6,838 nt of DNA from Thermoproteota archaeon (GCA_011605835.1 JAAOZJ010000094.1:1-6838), one strand, 5' to 3'. Shown: positions 1 to 5,579, numbered from the stretch's first letter. A program made the numbers and translations. Notes: a model not told the origin generated them from the sequence alone.

Positions 1-484
1 CGACTTCGAGGACCCATAGAGCTTCGGGAATCCCTAGGTCCAGCCACTCGACCCTAGCCACGCGCTTTACGCACTTGGCCGCTAAGACCGCGGCCCCTCC
101 GGTGTAGTGGCAGTAGACCGCACCGCGTCCCTTCAATGCTTCCGCTACCTCTCGACTCATCCCTCCTTTCCCCACGATCATCCTCACCGGGTAGTACTTT
201 AGGAGGAGGGGGGTTGCCTTGTTCATCCTGCTACTCGTAGTCGGACCTGCCGACACTATTTCCCATTCGCCATCGAGCTTTCGGGCCACAGGCCCAGCAT
301 GATATATCACAGAGCCATCCATCTCCAGAGGGGGCTTCTGACCCCTCTCCGCTAGTTCAATGAGCCTCTTATGCGCCATGTCCCTTGCCGTGTAGATGAC
401 GCCTGATACATAGACAACGTCCTCTATGTTCAGCTTCCTCACATCTTCTTCCCTTAACGGCGTGGCGAGTCTGTACTCAGCCAT
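1..484 (-). CDS. fumB: Fumarate hydratase class I, beta subunit (partial, C-terminus beyond left edge)
   Basis: This is the beta (C-terminal-domain) subunit of a two-subunit, iron-sulfur class I fumarase, which with the alpha subunit interconverts fumarate and malate in the cytoplasm. My translation gives 161 codons from an ATG at 484 before the window ends. Family marks seen are VSGVIYTARDMAHKRL (residues 26-41), HAGPV (62-66), GPTTSSRMN (80-88) and VGKGGM (104-109). Most of the usual 160-200 residues are present and only the C-terminal tail is missing. The start is set by an AGAGGTG ribosome binding site 5 bases upstream, which overlaps the alpha-subunit stop, so the two genes are translationally coupled. 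An L(+)-tartrate dehydratase beta subunit (TtdB) has the same fold and cannot be excluded, but fumarase is the usual role in archaea. The gene symbol is used loosely for the archaeal split form. Confidence 0.9.
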   Translation of the reverse strand, partial: MAEYRLATPLREEDVRKLNIEDVVYVSGVIYTARDMAHKRLIELAERGQKPPLEMDGSVIYHAGPVARKLDGEWEIVSAGPTTSSRMNKATPLLLKYYPVRMIVGKGGMSREVAEALKGRGAVYCHYTGGAAVLAAKCVKRVARVEWLDLGIPEALWVLEV

Positions 485-489
485 ACCAA

Positions 490-496
490 CACCTCT
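490..496 (-). promoter_or_regulatory. Ribosome binding site of fumarase beta, overlapping alpha stop
   Basis: On the minus strand the sequence TAAGAGGTG contains the alpha-subunit stop TAA (498-496) and a strong Shine-Dalgarno AGAGGTG (496-490). Five bases separate it from the ATG at 484. This supports coupled translation and equal output of the two subunits. Confidence 0.75.
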
Positions 497-1356
497 TAGC
501 TCAACAACTCCCACGAGCCATCCGGGTAAATGCGAGCAGTAGCTCTCCGATCAGCCCAACACTGAATGTTCACGCCCACTGGTAGGCTTGCGGTATGGCA
601 GTGAGCGTACTCAATCTTCACGTCCAATGCCGTGATCTTCCCTCCTAAGCCCATCGGCCCAACGCCGGTAGAGTTTATGAGAGTGAGAAGCTCTTCTTCG
701 AGCTTAGCTACTTCCCCCTCTCGATGCCTCGTGCCGAGTGGTCTTATCAGCGCAATTTTCGCGAGCTTAAGCGTTAAATCCACGGTGCCGCCAATGCCCA
801 CGTTCACGACTATCGGAGGACAGGGCTGTCCTCCTGCACTAGCGACCGTTTCGACGACCGCGCGCTTTATGCCATTTATGCCCTCGCTAGGCGAGATCAT
901 ATAGAGGGCCGACATGTTTTCAGAACCCGCACCCTTTAATGTAACAACTAAATCTATGTGGTCTGCGTCCTCGTATATGTGCGTGATTCCTGGGATATGG
1001 GCTCCTGTGTTGTCTTCCGAGTTCTTTCTGGTTAGAGGGTGGACCGCGTTAGGCCTCAATGGCACTTCCCTCGTCGCCCTTATTGTAGCGCGCCTGAGAG
1101 CCTCCTCGAAGTTCTTGTAGTCCAAGCTCCTTCCTCTTATGAAGAACGAGACTATGCCGGTGTCCTGGCAAACCGGCTTACCCATTTGCTCAGCCGCTGT
1201 TACGTTGTCGAGGATGGCCTTGAGCTGGGTCTTCCCCAGCTTGGAGGTCTCCTCCTCATAAGCTTTTTGGAGAGCTACCTTGACGTCCTTTGGAAGGACT
1301 ATGGAGGCCCTCTTGATCAGCTGAAATGCTACTTCTTCAATAATGCTCGCCTTCAT
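496..1356 (-). CDS. fumA: Fumarate hydratase class I, alpha subunit
   Basis: This is the iron-sulfur-bearing N-terminal-domain subunit of class I fumarase, partner of the beta subunit just downstream. From the ATG at 1356 it has 286 residues, normal for the split archaeal form. The expected cluster cysteines are visible: Cys63 in GKPVCQDTG, Cys179 in GGQPCPP and Cys266 in VNIQCWADRRA, spaced much as in the single-chain bacterial enzyme. Other family blocks are NAVHPLTRKNSEDNTG (103-118), KGAGSENMS (141-149) and GVGPMGLGGK (231-240). The frame stays open to another ATG at 1428, adding 24 residues. I reject that start because a TATA-like stretch (1403-1416) lies inside the extension, which would put transcription start near 1385, and family members begin near MKASIIEEVA. 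A weak AAGGG site lies 8 bases before the chosen start. A tartrate dehydratase alpha subunit is the alternative. Confidence 0.92.
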   Translation of the reverse strand: MKASIIEEVAFQLIKRASIVLPKDVKVALQKAYEEETSKLGKTQLKAILDNVTAAEQMGKPVCQDTGIVSFFIRGRSLDYKNFEEALRRATIRATREVPLRPNAVHPLTRKNSEDNTGAHIPGITHIYEDADHIDLVVTLKGAGSENMSALYMISPSEGINGIKRAVVETVASAGGQPCPPIVVNVGIGGTVDLTLKLAKIALIRPLGTRHREGEVAKLEEELLTLINSTGVGPMGLGGKITALDVKIEYAHCHTASLPVGVNIQCWADRRATARIYPDGSWELLS

Positions 1357-1402
1357 GTACGTCGCCCTTAGGCAAGGCCTATCGAGGGGGTTTAGGATTG
1401 TC

Positions 1403-1416
1403 CTACAAATATTAAT
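1403..1416 (-). promoter_or_regulatory. TATA-like promoter element for fumarase genes
   Basis: The minus strand reads ATTAATATTTGTAG here, the most AT-rich patch upstream of the fumarase pair. An archaeal TATA box centred near 1411 predicts transcription start near 1385. That leaves a leader of about 28 bases before the ATG at 1356. A 5-bp inverted repeat (TAGGC, 3-base loop, GCCTA; 1369-1381) would sit at the very 5' end of that leader. This is inferred from spacing and composition only. Confidence 0.45.
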
Positions 1417-1510
1417 CTTGTGGCTCATGTGCTTATTCTACGATGTGTGCGCCCTTATTTACAACTCGACGGACTTCCTGTGAAATGCTCATGTGTAACG
1501 CATCTTTTAA

Positions 1511-2101
1511 TTATGGTACATCGAACTTAAAAACGTTGAGCAGTTCCGGTAGAGAACCTATGTTTATGGTCCTACTCAGAGCTTGGAGGACCTTGTGCGG
1601 CGTTGCTAGCACACACCCCACTTGGGCACCAGCTATGGCATCGCTTCGACTAAAGCCTACGTATAGCACTTCATCGACCCTACAGCCCAGGTCGTCGCAG
1701 GCCCTCGCTATTTGTGGGGCCTTCTCGGGCTCCTCGTCCCTGGTCAGCACGACATCGAAGAACCCGTTGAGCCCCATTTTCTCAAGTGCCTTCTCAGCAC
1801 TTTTCCTGCCCCTAAGAGTGATGAGCCCTAGTTTGACTCCTAGGGCCTTTAGGGTGCATAGAGCCTCCAAGTCCTCTTGGTCTATTGAGGCCTCCTCGGC
1901 AGTCTCTTCCTCGAACTCCCTCAGGATCTTGTCTATCTCCTCGGCTTTTGACTTGTCGGAGTAGCTGAGGATCGCCTCGGCGACGAGGTCCCTCAAGCCG
2001 CCTTCGACGCCGAGCAAGTTCCTGAGCCTAGAGACGAGCTCGCTAACGTCGACCTTTAGGAGCACGCTATCTAGGTTTATGACGACGGCTTTAACGGGCA
2101 T
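1511..2101 (-). CDS. HAD-superfamily hydrolase-like protein with degenerate catalytic motifs
   Basis: This 196-residue protein has the haloacid-dehalogenase fold, the group of small phosphatases such as phosphoglycolate phosphatase. The fold landmarks are in order: motif I VVINLDSVLL (6-15), a helical cap of about residues 20-78 rich in Glu and Lys, motif II GLITLRGRK with Thr95, motif III Lys127 in EEPEKAPQ, and motif IV VGFSRSDAIAG (148-158). Two key acids are missing. Motif I should be DxD, but the nucleophile position is Asn9 (codon AAC, 2075-2077) while Asp11 remains. Motif IV is usually VGDSxxD, but has Phe150 in place of the first Asp, with Asp154 kept. Phosphatase activity is therefore doubtful, and a binding or regulatory role is possible. 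The ATG at 2101 has no Shine-Dalgarno, and a TATA-like box about 33 bases upstream suggests a very short leader. Confidence 0.8.
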   Translation of the reverse strand: MPVKAVVINLDSVLLKVDVSELVSRLRNLLGVEGGLRDLVAEAILSYSDKSKAEEIDKILREFEEETAEEASIDQEDLEALCTLKALGVKLGLITLRGRKSAEKALEKMGLNGFFDVVLTRDEEPEKAPQIARACDDLGCRVDEVLYVGFSRSDAIAGAQVGCVLATPHKVLQALSRTINIGSLPELLNVFKFDVP

Positions 2102-2128
2102 CGATACCGAGATAGCAATCGCACGAGC

Positions 2129-2139
2129 CCTAAAAGCGT
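2129..2139 (-). promoter_or_regulatory. TATA-like promoter element for the HAD-like gene
   Basis: The minus strand reads CGCTTTTAGGG, preceded by a purine-rich GGGAAA that could serve as a TFB-recognition element. With the box centred near 2134, transcription would start near 2108, only about 7 bases before the ATG. That would explain why no Shine-Dalgarno is seen. The call rests on spacing and composition. Confidence 0.4.
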
Positions 2140-2141
2140 TT

Positions 2142-2180
2142 CCCTCAGAGACTCGAGGGTAAAACGAAAGAGGAAGTGGG
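2142..2180 (-). terminator. Possible fae terminator: pyrimidine-rich tract plus small inverted repeat
   Basis: Just after the fae stop the minus strand runs through a pyrimidine-rich tract containing CTCTTTCGTTTTACC (about 2171-2157). Next comes an inverted repeat, CCCTC with an 8-base loop and GAGGG (2159-2142). Archaeal termination mainly uses U-rich tracts, so the TTTT is the relevant part. The hairpin is short and could equally be a regulator site upstream of the next promoter. Confidence 0.3.
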
Positions 2181-2182
2181 TT

Positions 2183-2698
2183 TCACGGTTTGTAGAATGG
2201 ATGGATGGCCGAGCTCCTCTTCTCCAGTATCTCGTCTACCTTGGGTTCTCCGCTCATGGCCCTCTTAATTGCCAACTTCGTCGCCTCGTAGTTATACTTA
2301 AACACCTTGTCCTTGTCCTTGGCCGCTGGATGTATGAAAACGCTGCATATTACGACGAGGTCGTCGGCCAACTCCTTGGGCACGACGCCCTCAGCAACGC
2401 TGTCGGCCACGGCCTTCGCCACGGCGTATTGCGCGGGGCCGAATATGAGCTCCGCCTGCCTCATGTTCTTTATGGTGACCTTTGGGACTATGAGCGTGAC
2501 AGGCTTGACTAAGAGGTTAGGGGTTAGAACCGCGAAGAGCTTCGTGTGGCCATAGCTCTGGTGCGCAAGTCCAAAGGAGAAGCCCACCCCGGCTGGGCCG
2601 TCCTTGTCCCCTATTATCAAGTCTATGTGGGCTACCTCGGCTCCCTCGCCCACCAAGGCTTCTCCGAACCTGATGCCTATTTTGCCCAAAGTCATCAC
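2183..2698 (-). CDS. fae: Formaldehyde-activating enzyme (Fae)
   Basis: Fae condenses formaldehyde with tetrahydromethanopterin to give methylene-tetrahydromethanopterin in the cytoplasm. The 171-residue protein is full length and matches the family from end to end: GEALVGEGAEVAHIDLIIGDKDGP (residues 12-35, in two blocks) with the proposed catalytic histidine at His24, VPKVTIKN (71-78), FGPAQYAVAKAVADSVAEG (86-104), FIHPAAKDKDK (121-131), YNYEATKLAIKRA (135-147) and a C-terminal SAIHPF (163-168). No hexulose-phosphate synthase domain is fused to it and no such gene is in the window. The frame opens with GTG (2698) followed by ATG (2695), then TTG (2689). No Shine-Dalgarno precedes them; the upstream 20 bases are almost all pyrimidines. 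A TATA-like box near 2728 predicts a leaderless message. The enzyme implies that the host makes a methanopterin-type carrier. Confidence 0.95.
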   Translation of the reverse strand: MMTLGKIGIRFGEALVGEGAEVAHIDLIIGDKDGPAGVGFSFGLAHQSYGHTKLFAVLTPNLLVKPVTLIVPKVTIKNMRQAELIFGPAQYAVAKAVADSVAEGVVPKELADDLVVICSVFIHPAAKDKDKVFKYNYEATKLAIKRAMSGEPKVDEILEKRSSAIHPFYKP

Positions 2699-2722
2699 CG
2701 AGGAGAAAGGGGTGGAGGGCCC

Positions 2723-2732
2723 AGATAATAGT
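2723..2732 (-). promoter_or_regulatory. TATA-like promoter element for fae (leaderless)
   Basis: The minus strand reads ACTATTATCT, an AT-rich island in GC-rich surroundings. Centred near 2728, it would start transcription near 2701, essentially at the GTG (2698) or ATG (2695) of fae. The bases between box and start are pyrimidine-rich (CCCTCCACCCCTTTCTCCTC) and cannot act as a ribosome binding site, which fits a leaderless transcript. Confidence 0.5.
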
Positions 2733-2764
2733 TCCTCGCAGTATCTAGGGCTACGAGAAAGTGC

Positions 2765-4039
2765 TCAAGCCAACTTCAAGTACCTAACGGCGATGGACAT
2801 TATCTCGGTGCCCTTGATCACGCCCAAGGCCCCTCCCTTGCACGACTCTTCGTCGAACTTGCCGACCCCGTCCGGCCCCACCCCTCCGCCGGCCATCAAT
2901 ATCGGCACGGGGTCGTCAGAATGCGCTCTCAAGGTGCAGGGGGTCGCGTGATCTGACGTGAGCACCACCACAACGTTGTCGAGGTCCAGGTCCTTGACAA
3001 CCACTCCAAAGAAGTGCTCGTCGATGTCCTCGATGGACTTGGTCTTGCGTAGGGGGTCCCCGTCGTGGCCGGGCTCGTCCGGGCCCTTCAGGTGCACGTA
3101 GACCCCGTCGTACTTGTACAGGGCCTCGAAGGCGCTTTCAGCCCTGAGCCTGTAGTCGACCTCGGCCTTGCCGAGCATGGGCGGTATGGGGACAACTTCC
3201 ATCCCCGCGGCCATGGCTATCCCCCTCTCGACGGGCATTTCAGCTAAGCAGGCCATCTTCAGCCCGTAGAGCTCGCTAATGGGTTTAAGCCTCGGCCTCT
3301 TGTGACTCGCGTCTCTGCAGAGGATCGCGTTGGCTGGCAAGAGCCCTCTGCGCCTCCTCTCGGAGTTTATCGGGTGCTTATCTAAGACGTCCATGGCCTT
3401 TATCGTGAACTCGTTGACGAGCTTGGCCGCCACGGCGGCCTCGGGGCTGTCGTCGAGCGGCCTACACTCGGTCACCTTAGCCCCGCCTTTGGCCTTGGCG
3501 ACGCCTAGGCCCCCGACCTTCTCGTAGGCTGGGTCGGTGTTCGTTATGTTGCTCGAAAGCGGTCCGTCAAGCCTCTTGATCACCAACACCCCCCGATGGC
3601 CTATCGTGCTCTTGAAAGTGAAAGTGGCCCCCTCAAGCTTCACCTCTTCGTTTATCGCCCTAGCGAGCTCGGCGGCCTCGGCCGCCGTCAGGGTCCTGCC
3701 GCACCTCCTGTCCACTATTGCGAGGTCCCTGCCCACGGTGGCGAAGTTGCACCTCAGCGCGAGCCACCCGTCCTCGAAGTCGAGGCCAGCTCCCAAGGCC
3801 TCTAGCGCGCCCCTTCCGACGTGATAGACGAAGGGGTCGTAGCCCAATATGCTCAGGACGGCCACGTCGGACTCCGGCGCGATGCCCTCGCCCACCGTGT
3901 AGACCAACCCGGTGGCCCCTTTTTGGGCCAGCCAATCTATGTTCGGCTTGCGGGCGTACTGCAGAGGGGTCTTGTCTCCCAGCTGCGGATTGGGCCTGTC
4001 GCCAGCGCCGTCGAGCACTACGTAGAGTAGCTTCCTCAA
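2765..4039 (-). CDS. apgM: 2,3-bisphosphoglycerate-independent phosphoglycerate mutase, archaeal type
   Basis: This enzyme interconverts 3-phosphoglycerate and 2-phosphoglycerate in glycolysis and gluconeogenesis. It belongs to the alkaline phosphatase superfamily and binds two metal ions. From a TTG at 4039 it has 424 residues, normal for archaeal members. Metal and catalytic sites are visible: VVLDGAGDRPN at the N-terminus, the nucleophile serine in APESDVAVLSILGYDP, GPDEPGHDGD with its Asp and His ligands, LTSDHATPC, and HSDDPVPIL near the C-terminus. The frame also allows GTG at 4063 (432 residues) and GTG at 4048. I prefer 4039 because relatives begin just before the first beta strand, because GGTG lies 6 bases upstream, and because the TATA-like box at 4079-4086 predicts transcription start near 4056, inside the longest version. 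The function is secure and the exact start is moderately sure. Confidence 0.94.
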   Translation of the reverse strand: MRKLLYVVLDGAGDRPNPQLGDKTPLQYARKPNIDWLAQKGATGLVYTVGEGIAPESDVAVLSILGYDPFVYHVGRGALEALGAGLDFEDGWLALRCNFATVGRDLAIVDRRCGRTLTAAEAAELARAINEEVKLEGATFTFKSTIGHRGVLVIKRLDGPLSSNITNTDPAYEKVGGLGVAKAKGGAKVTECRPLDDSPEAAVAAKLVNEFTIKAMDVLDKHPINSERRRRGLLPANAILCRDASHKRPRLKPISELYGLKMACLAEMPVERGIAMAAGMEVVPIPPMLGKAEVDYRLRAESAFEALYKYDGVYVHLKGPDEPGHDGDPLRKTKSIEDIDEHFFGVVVKDLDLDNVVVVLTSDHATPCTLRAHSDDPVPILMAGGGVGPDGVGKFDEESCKGGALGVIKGTEIMSIAVRYLKLA

Positions 4040-4078
4040 GCTCGACACCAATACTTGAGGCACTCGATGCCCATATAA

Positions 4079-4086
4079 CTTTTAAC
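4079..4086 (-). promoter_or_regulatory. TATA-like promoter element for apgM
   Basis: The minus strand reads GTTAAAAG followed by TTATATGG. The box centred near 4083 predicts transcription start near 4056, or near 4050 if the adjacent TATATG is the true box. Both lie downstream of the GTG at 4063, which argues against that start. The octamer is the exact reverse complement of CTTTTAAC and is mirrored by GTTAAAAG at 4111-4118 on the plus strand. Confidence 0.5.
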
Positions 4087-4096
4087 CCAGCACGTG

Positions 4097-4126
4097 AGGC
4101 GAAGACAAAAGTTAAAAGCTTCGCCT
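4097..4126. promoter_or_regulatory. Candidate operator: 8-bp perfect inverted repeat bracketing the plus-strand TATA box
   Basis: AGGCGAAG (4097-4104) and CTTCGCCT (4119-4126) are exact reverse complements separated by 14 bases. The half-site centres are 22 bp apart, about two DNA turns, as expected for a dimeric regulator bound on one face. The spacer contains the putative TATA box of the receptor gene, so binding would block TBP/TFB. A palindromic CACGTG (4091-4096) directly abuts the left half-site. No regulator gene is in the window. Confidence 0.5.
4111..4118 (+). promoter_or_regulatory. TATA-like promoter element for the receptor gene
   Basis: GTTAAAAG, preceded by the purine/adenine-rich GACAAAA that may act as the TFB-recognition element. 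It predicts transcription start near 4140, leaving a leader of about 20 bases that includes a good GGAGGT ribosome binding site before the TTG at 4161. It mirrors the apgM box at 4079-4086. Confidence 0.55.
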
Positions 4127-4146
4127 TGGAACAGTACCTGAGCCCT

Positions 4147-4152
4147 GGAGGT
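4147..4152 (+). promoter_or_regulatory. Ribosome binding site that fixes the TTG start of the receptor gene
   Basis: GGAGGT is a near-perfect Shine-Dalgarno 8 bases before TTG at 4161. The next in-frame ATG lies more than 100 codons downstream, past the membrane anchor, so this site decides the start. Confidence 0.8.
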
Positions 4153-4160
4153 TTGACGAT

Positions 4161-5420
4161 TTGGCGAGGACCTCGAAGAGCGCTAAGACAGGGGTCTGGA
4201 TAGCGATAATCATAATAATAGCAATACTAGCGGCCTACGGCGGCTACTACTCCGGGTTCGCAGACGGCCTGAAGCACGCACAGCAGAGGCCCCAAGGAGG
4301 CCCGGGAGCTGGCCCTACGACGCCCTTGAGCATAAAGGTGGGGGTTGTAGCGTCCAACGTCCCCCACTCCTCCGACGTCCTACACGGCGTTCAGCTGGCG
4401 GGGGACCTGCTGAACAACAAAAGCGGCGCGGCCTTGAGGAATGTGACGCTCTCAATCAAGTACTCAGACAAAGAGGACCCCGAGAGGGTCAAGTACTTCG
4501 TCACGTCGCTCATAAACGAAGGCATTAAAGTGATGATCGGGGCGATCTCGAACTCCGAGGTCAAAGCAGTACTGAGGATGCTCCACTTAAACGACACCAT
4601 CTTGGTGCTCGTCTCGAATGAAGTCTACGACGACGTCGTCTACGATGACCCCAACGTCGTAAAGATGCTCGGGGGGCCCGACGTGGAGGCGCGCGCTATG
4701 GCCGACCTTGCCTTAGAGGTGGGAGAGGAAGGCCTTGGCGCCGCCATAATAGCCGCCAACAACTCATACTGCCTGCGTTTGGCCAACGTCATCGATGAGG
4801 CCTATTCCTCGAGGGGTGGACGGATCGTTTCCAAAGCAGTCTACGAGCTGGGGAAGACCAACATAACGGAAAGCTTGGTCAACGTCAGCGCTTCGAAGCC
4901 CGCGGTAGTATTCTTCGCGGGGCAAAAAGGCGACGCCTCCGCGATATTAGAGGCCGCCCGTAGCGTGGGCCTTAAGGCGACGTGGATCTTATCGAGCGCT
5001 ATGGCCGACGACCTTCTAAGTCGCCCTGATCTAGCGTCCTACGTGACCGGGTCTTACCTCGTCGCGAGACGGAACGCCTCCCTATCGCCGCGCTTCGACT
5101 TCTTCGCAGAGCTCTATAGGAGAGTGTACCGCGAGGAGCCGCACGAAATGGCCGCCTACGGCTTCGACTCGCTCGTGCTCGCAGCCTTGAGCTCAGCGTA
5201 CACTGGCAAGTACAACAGCTCGGCCGTAAGGGGGGCAATGGACGCGCTTTGCGACTTCATAGGCATCACTAGGCCGAAGTTCTTGGACTCGAAGGGCAAC
5301 GTGGTTCAGGAGTACGACATCTTGAGGGTCGTCGAGGGAGGTCACAAGATCGAGGTGGTCGGCCGCTGGGTTCCGGTAGACGCCGAGAAAGCGCGCATAG
5401 AGTGGTCGCATGGCAGTTGA
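4161..5420 (+). CDS. Membrane-anchored periplasmic-binding-protein-like receptor (type I, LivK-like)
   Basis: This 419-residue protein looks like an extracellular ligand-binding protein of the branched-chain amino acid type (type I periplasmic binding fold). Residues 1-10 are basic, residues 11-33 form one hydrophobic segment (VWIAIIIIIAILAAYGG), and a Pro/Gly/Gln-rich linker (41-55) follows. The fold then starts with LSIKVGVVASNVPHSSDVLHGVQLAGDLLN (56-85), with alternating strands and helices, KVMIGAISNSEV (123-134), AVVFFAGQKGDASAILEAARSVGLKATWI (248-276) and MAAYGFDSLVLAAL (330-343). There is no lipobox cysteine, so it is probably tethered by an uncleaved N-terminal helix. Eight N-X-S/T sequons (Asn86, 94, 144, 200, 234, 241, 305, 352) fit a glycosylated surface protein. 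No permease or ATPase gene adjoins it, so it may be a sensor or an orphan transport receptor. The ligand is unknown. The start is TTG with strong GGAGGT. Confidence 0.8.
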   Translation: MARTSKSAKTGVWIAIIIIIAILAAYGGYYSGFADGLKHAQQRPQGGPGAGPTTPLSIKVGVVASNVPHSSDVLHGVQLAGDLLNNKSGAALRNVTLSIKYSDKEDPERVKYFVTSLINEGIKVMIGAISNSEVKAVLRMLHLNDTILVLVSNEVYDDVVYDDPNVVKMLGGPDVEARAMADLALEVGEEGLGAAIIAANNSYCLRLANVIDEAYSSRGGRIVSKAVYELGKTNITESLVNVSASKPAVVFFAGQKGDASAILEAARSVGLKATWILSSAMADDLLSRPDLASYVTGSYLVARRNASLSPRFDFFAELYRRVYREEPHEMAAYGFDSLVLAALSSAYTGKYNSSAVRGAMDALCDFIGITRPKFLDSKGNVVQEYDILRVVEGGHKIEVVGRWVPVDAEKARIEWSHGS

Positions 5421-5430
5421 GGCGATGGCC

Positions 5431-5440
5431 ATAATTTAAC
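5431..5440 (+). promoter_or_regulatory. TATA-like promoter element for the membrane/hydrolase gene
   Basis: ATAATTTAAC begins 10 bases after the receptor stop and is the only strongly AT-rich patch in this gap. It predicts transcription start near 5461, so the downstream gene may have its own promoter, with a leader of about 120 bases if translation starts at 5580. The leader contains an imperfect hairpin (5463-5504) and a 10-bp palindrome (5539-5548). Confidence 0.4.
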
Positions 5441-5561
5441 GTCTTCATGTTCAAGAAACACCTGAGGGGCCGAGAGGAGGATCTAATATCTGCGGCCGCC
5501 CTCACACACCTAAGAGCTGGTGCTCGTGGGTCGTTGTCATCAATTGATAGAGTTCTTCGAT

Positions 5562-5568
5562 AGGAGGG
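5562..5568 (+). promoter_or_regulatory. Ribosome binding site supporting a GTG start at 5580
   Basis: AGGAGGG is the best Shine-Dalgarno between the upstream in-frame stop (TAA, 5511-5513) and the first membrane helix. It lies 11 bases before GTG at 5580, slightly long but usable. The earlier candidates GTG 5520, GTG 5526 and TTG 5544 have no comparable site. Confidence 0.5.
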
Positions 5569-5579
5569 CAACTCGCCTG

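Noticed and set aside
1039..1371. Plus-strand open frame of 110 codons opposite fumarase alpha
   Set aside because: It is antisense to a conserved enzyme gene and has no family features.
1438..1497. 19-residue minus-strand mini-ORF between the HAD-like gene and fumarase alpha
   Set aside because: Very short, with no ribosome binding site and no recognisable features; expected by chance.
1443..1964. Plus-strand open frame of 173 codons opposite the HAD-like gene
   Set aside because: Ser/Leu-rich shadow with no recognisable domain, lying opposite a gene with clear fold motifs.
3718..4203. Plus-strand open frame of 161 codons opposite apgM and across the divergent promoter
   Set aside because: It is Arg/Pro-rich low-complexity translation typical of an antisense shadow, overlaps a secure gene and crosses the promoter region.
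4161..4230. Class III (prepilin-type) signal peptide on the receptor
   Set aside because: The basic N-terminus followed by a hydrophobic stretch is suggestive, but the site reads KTG-V rather than the usual Lys/Arg then Gly/Ala, so an uncleaved anchor is more likely.
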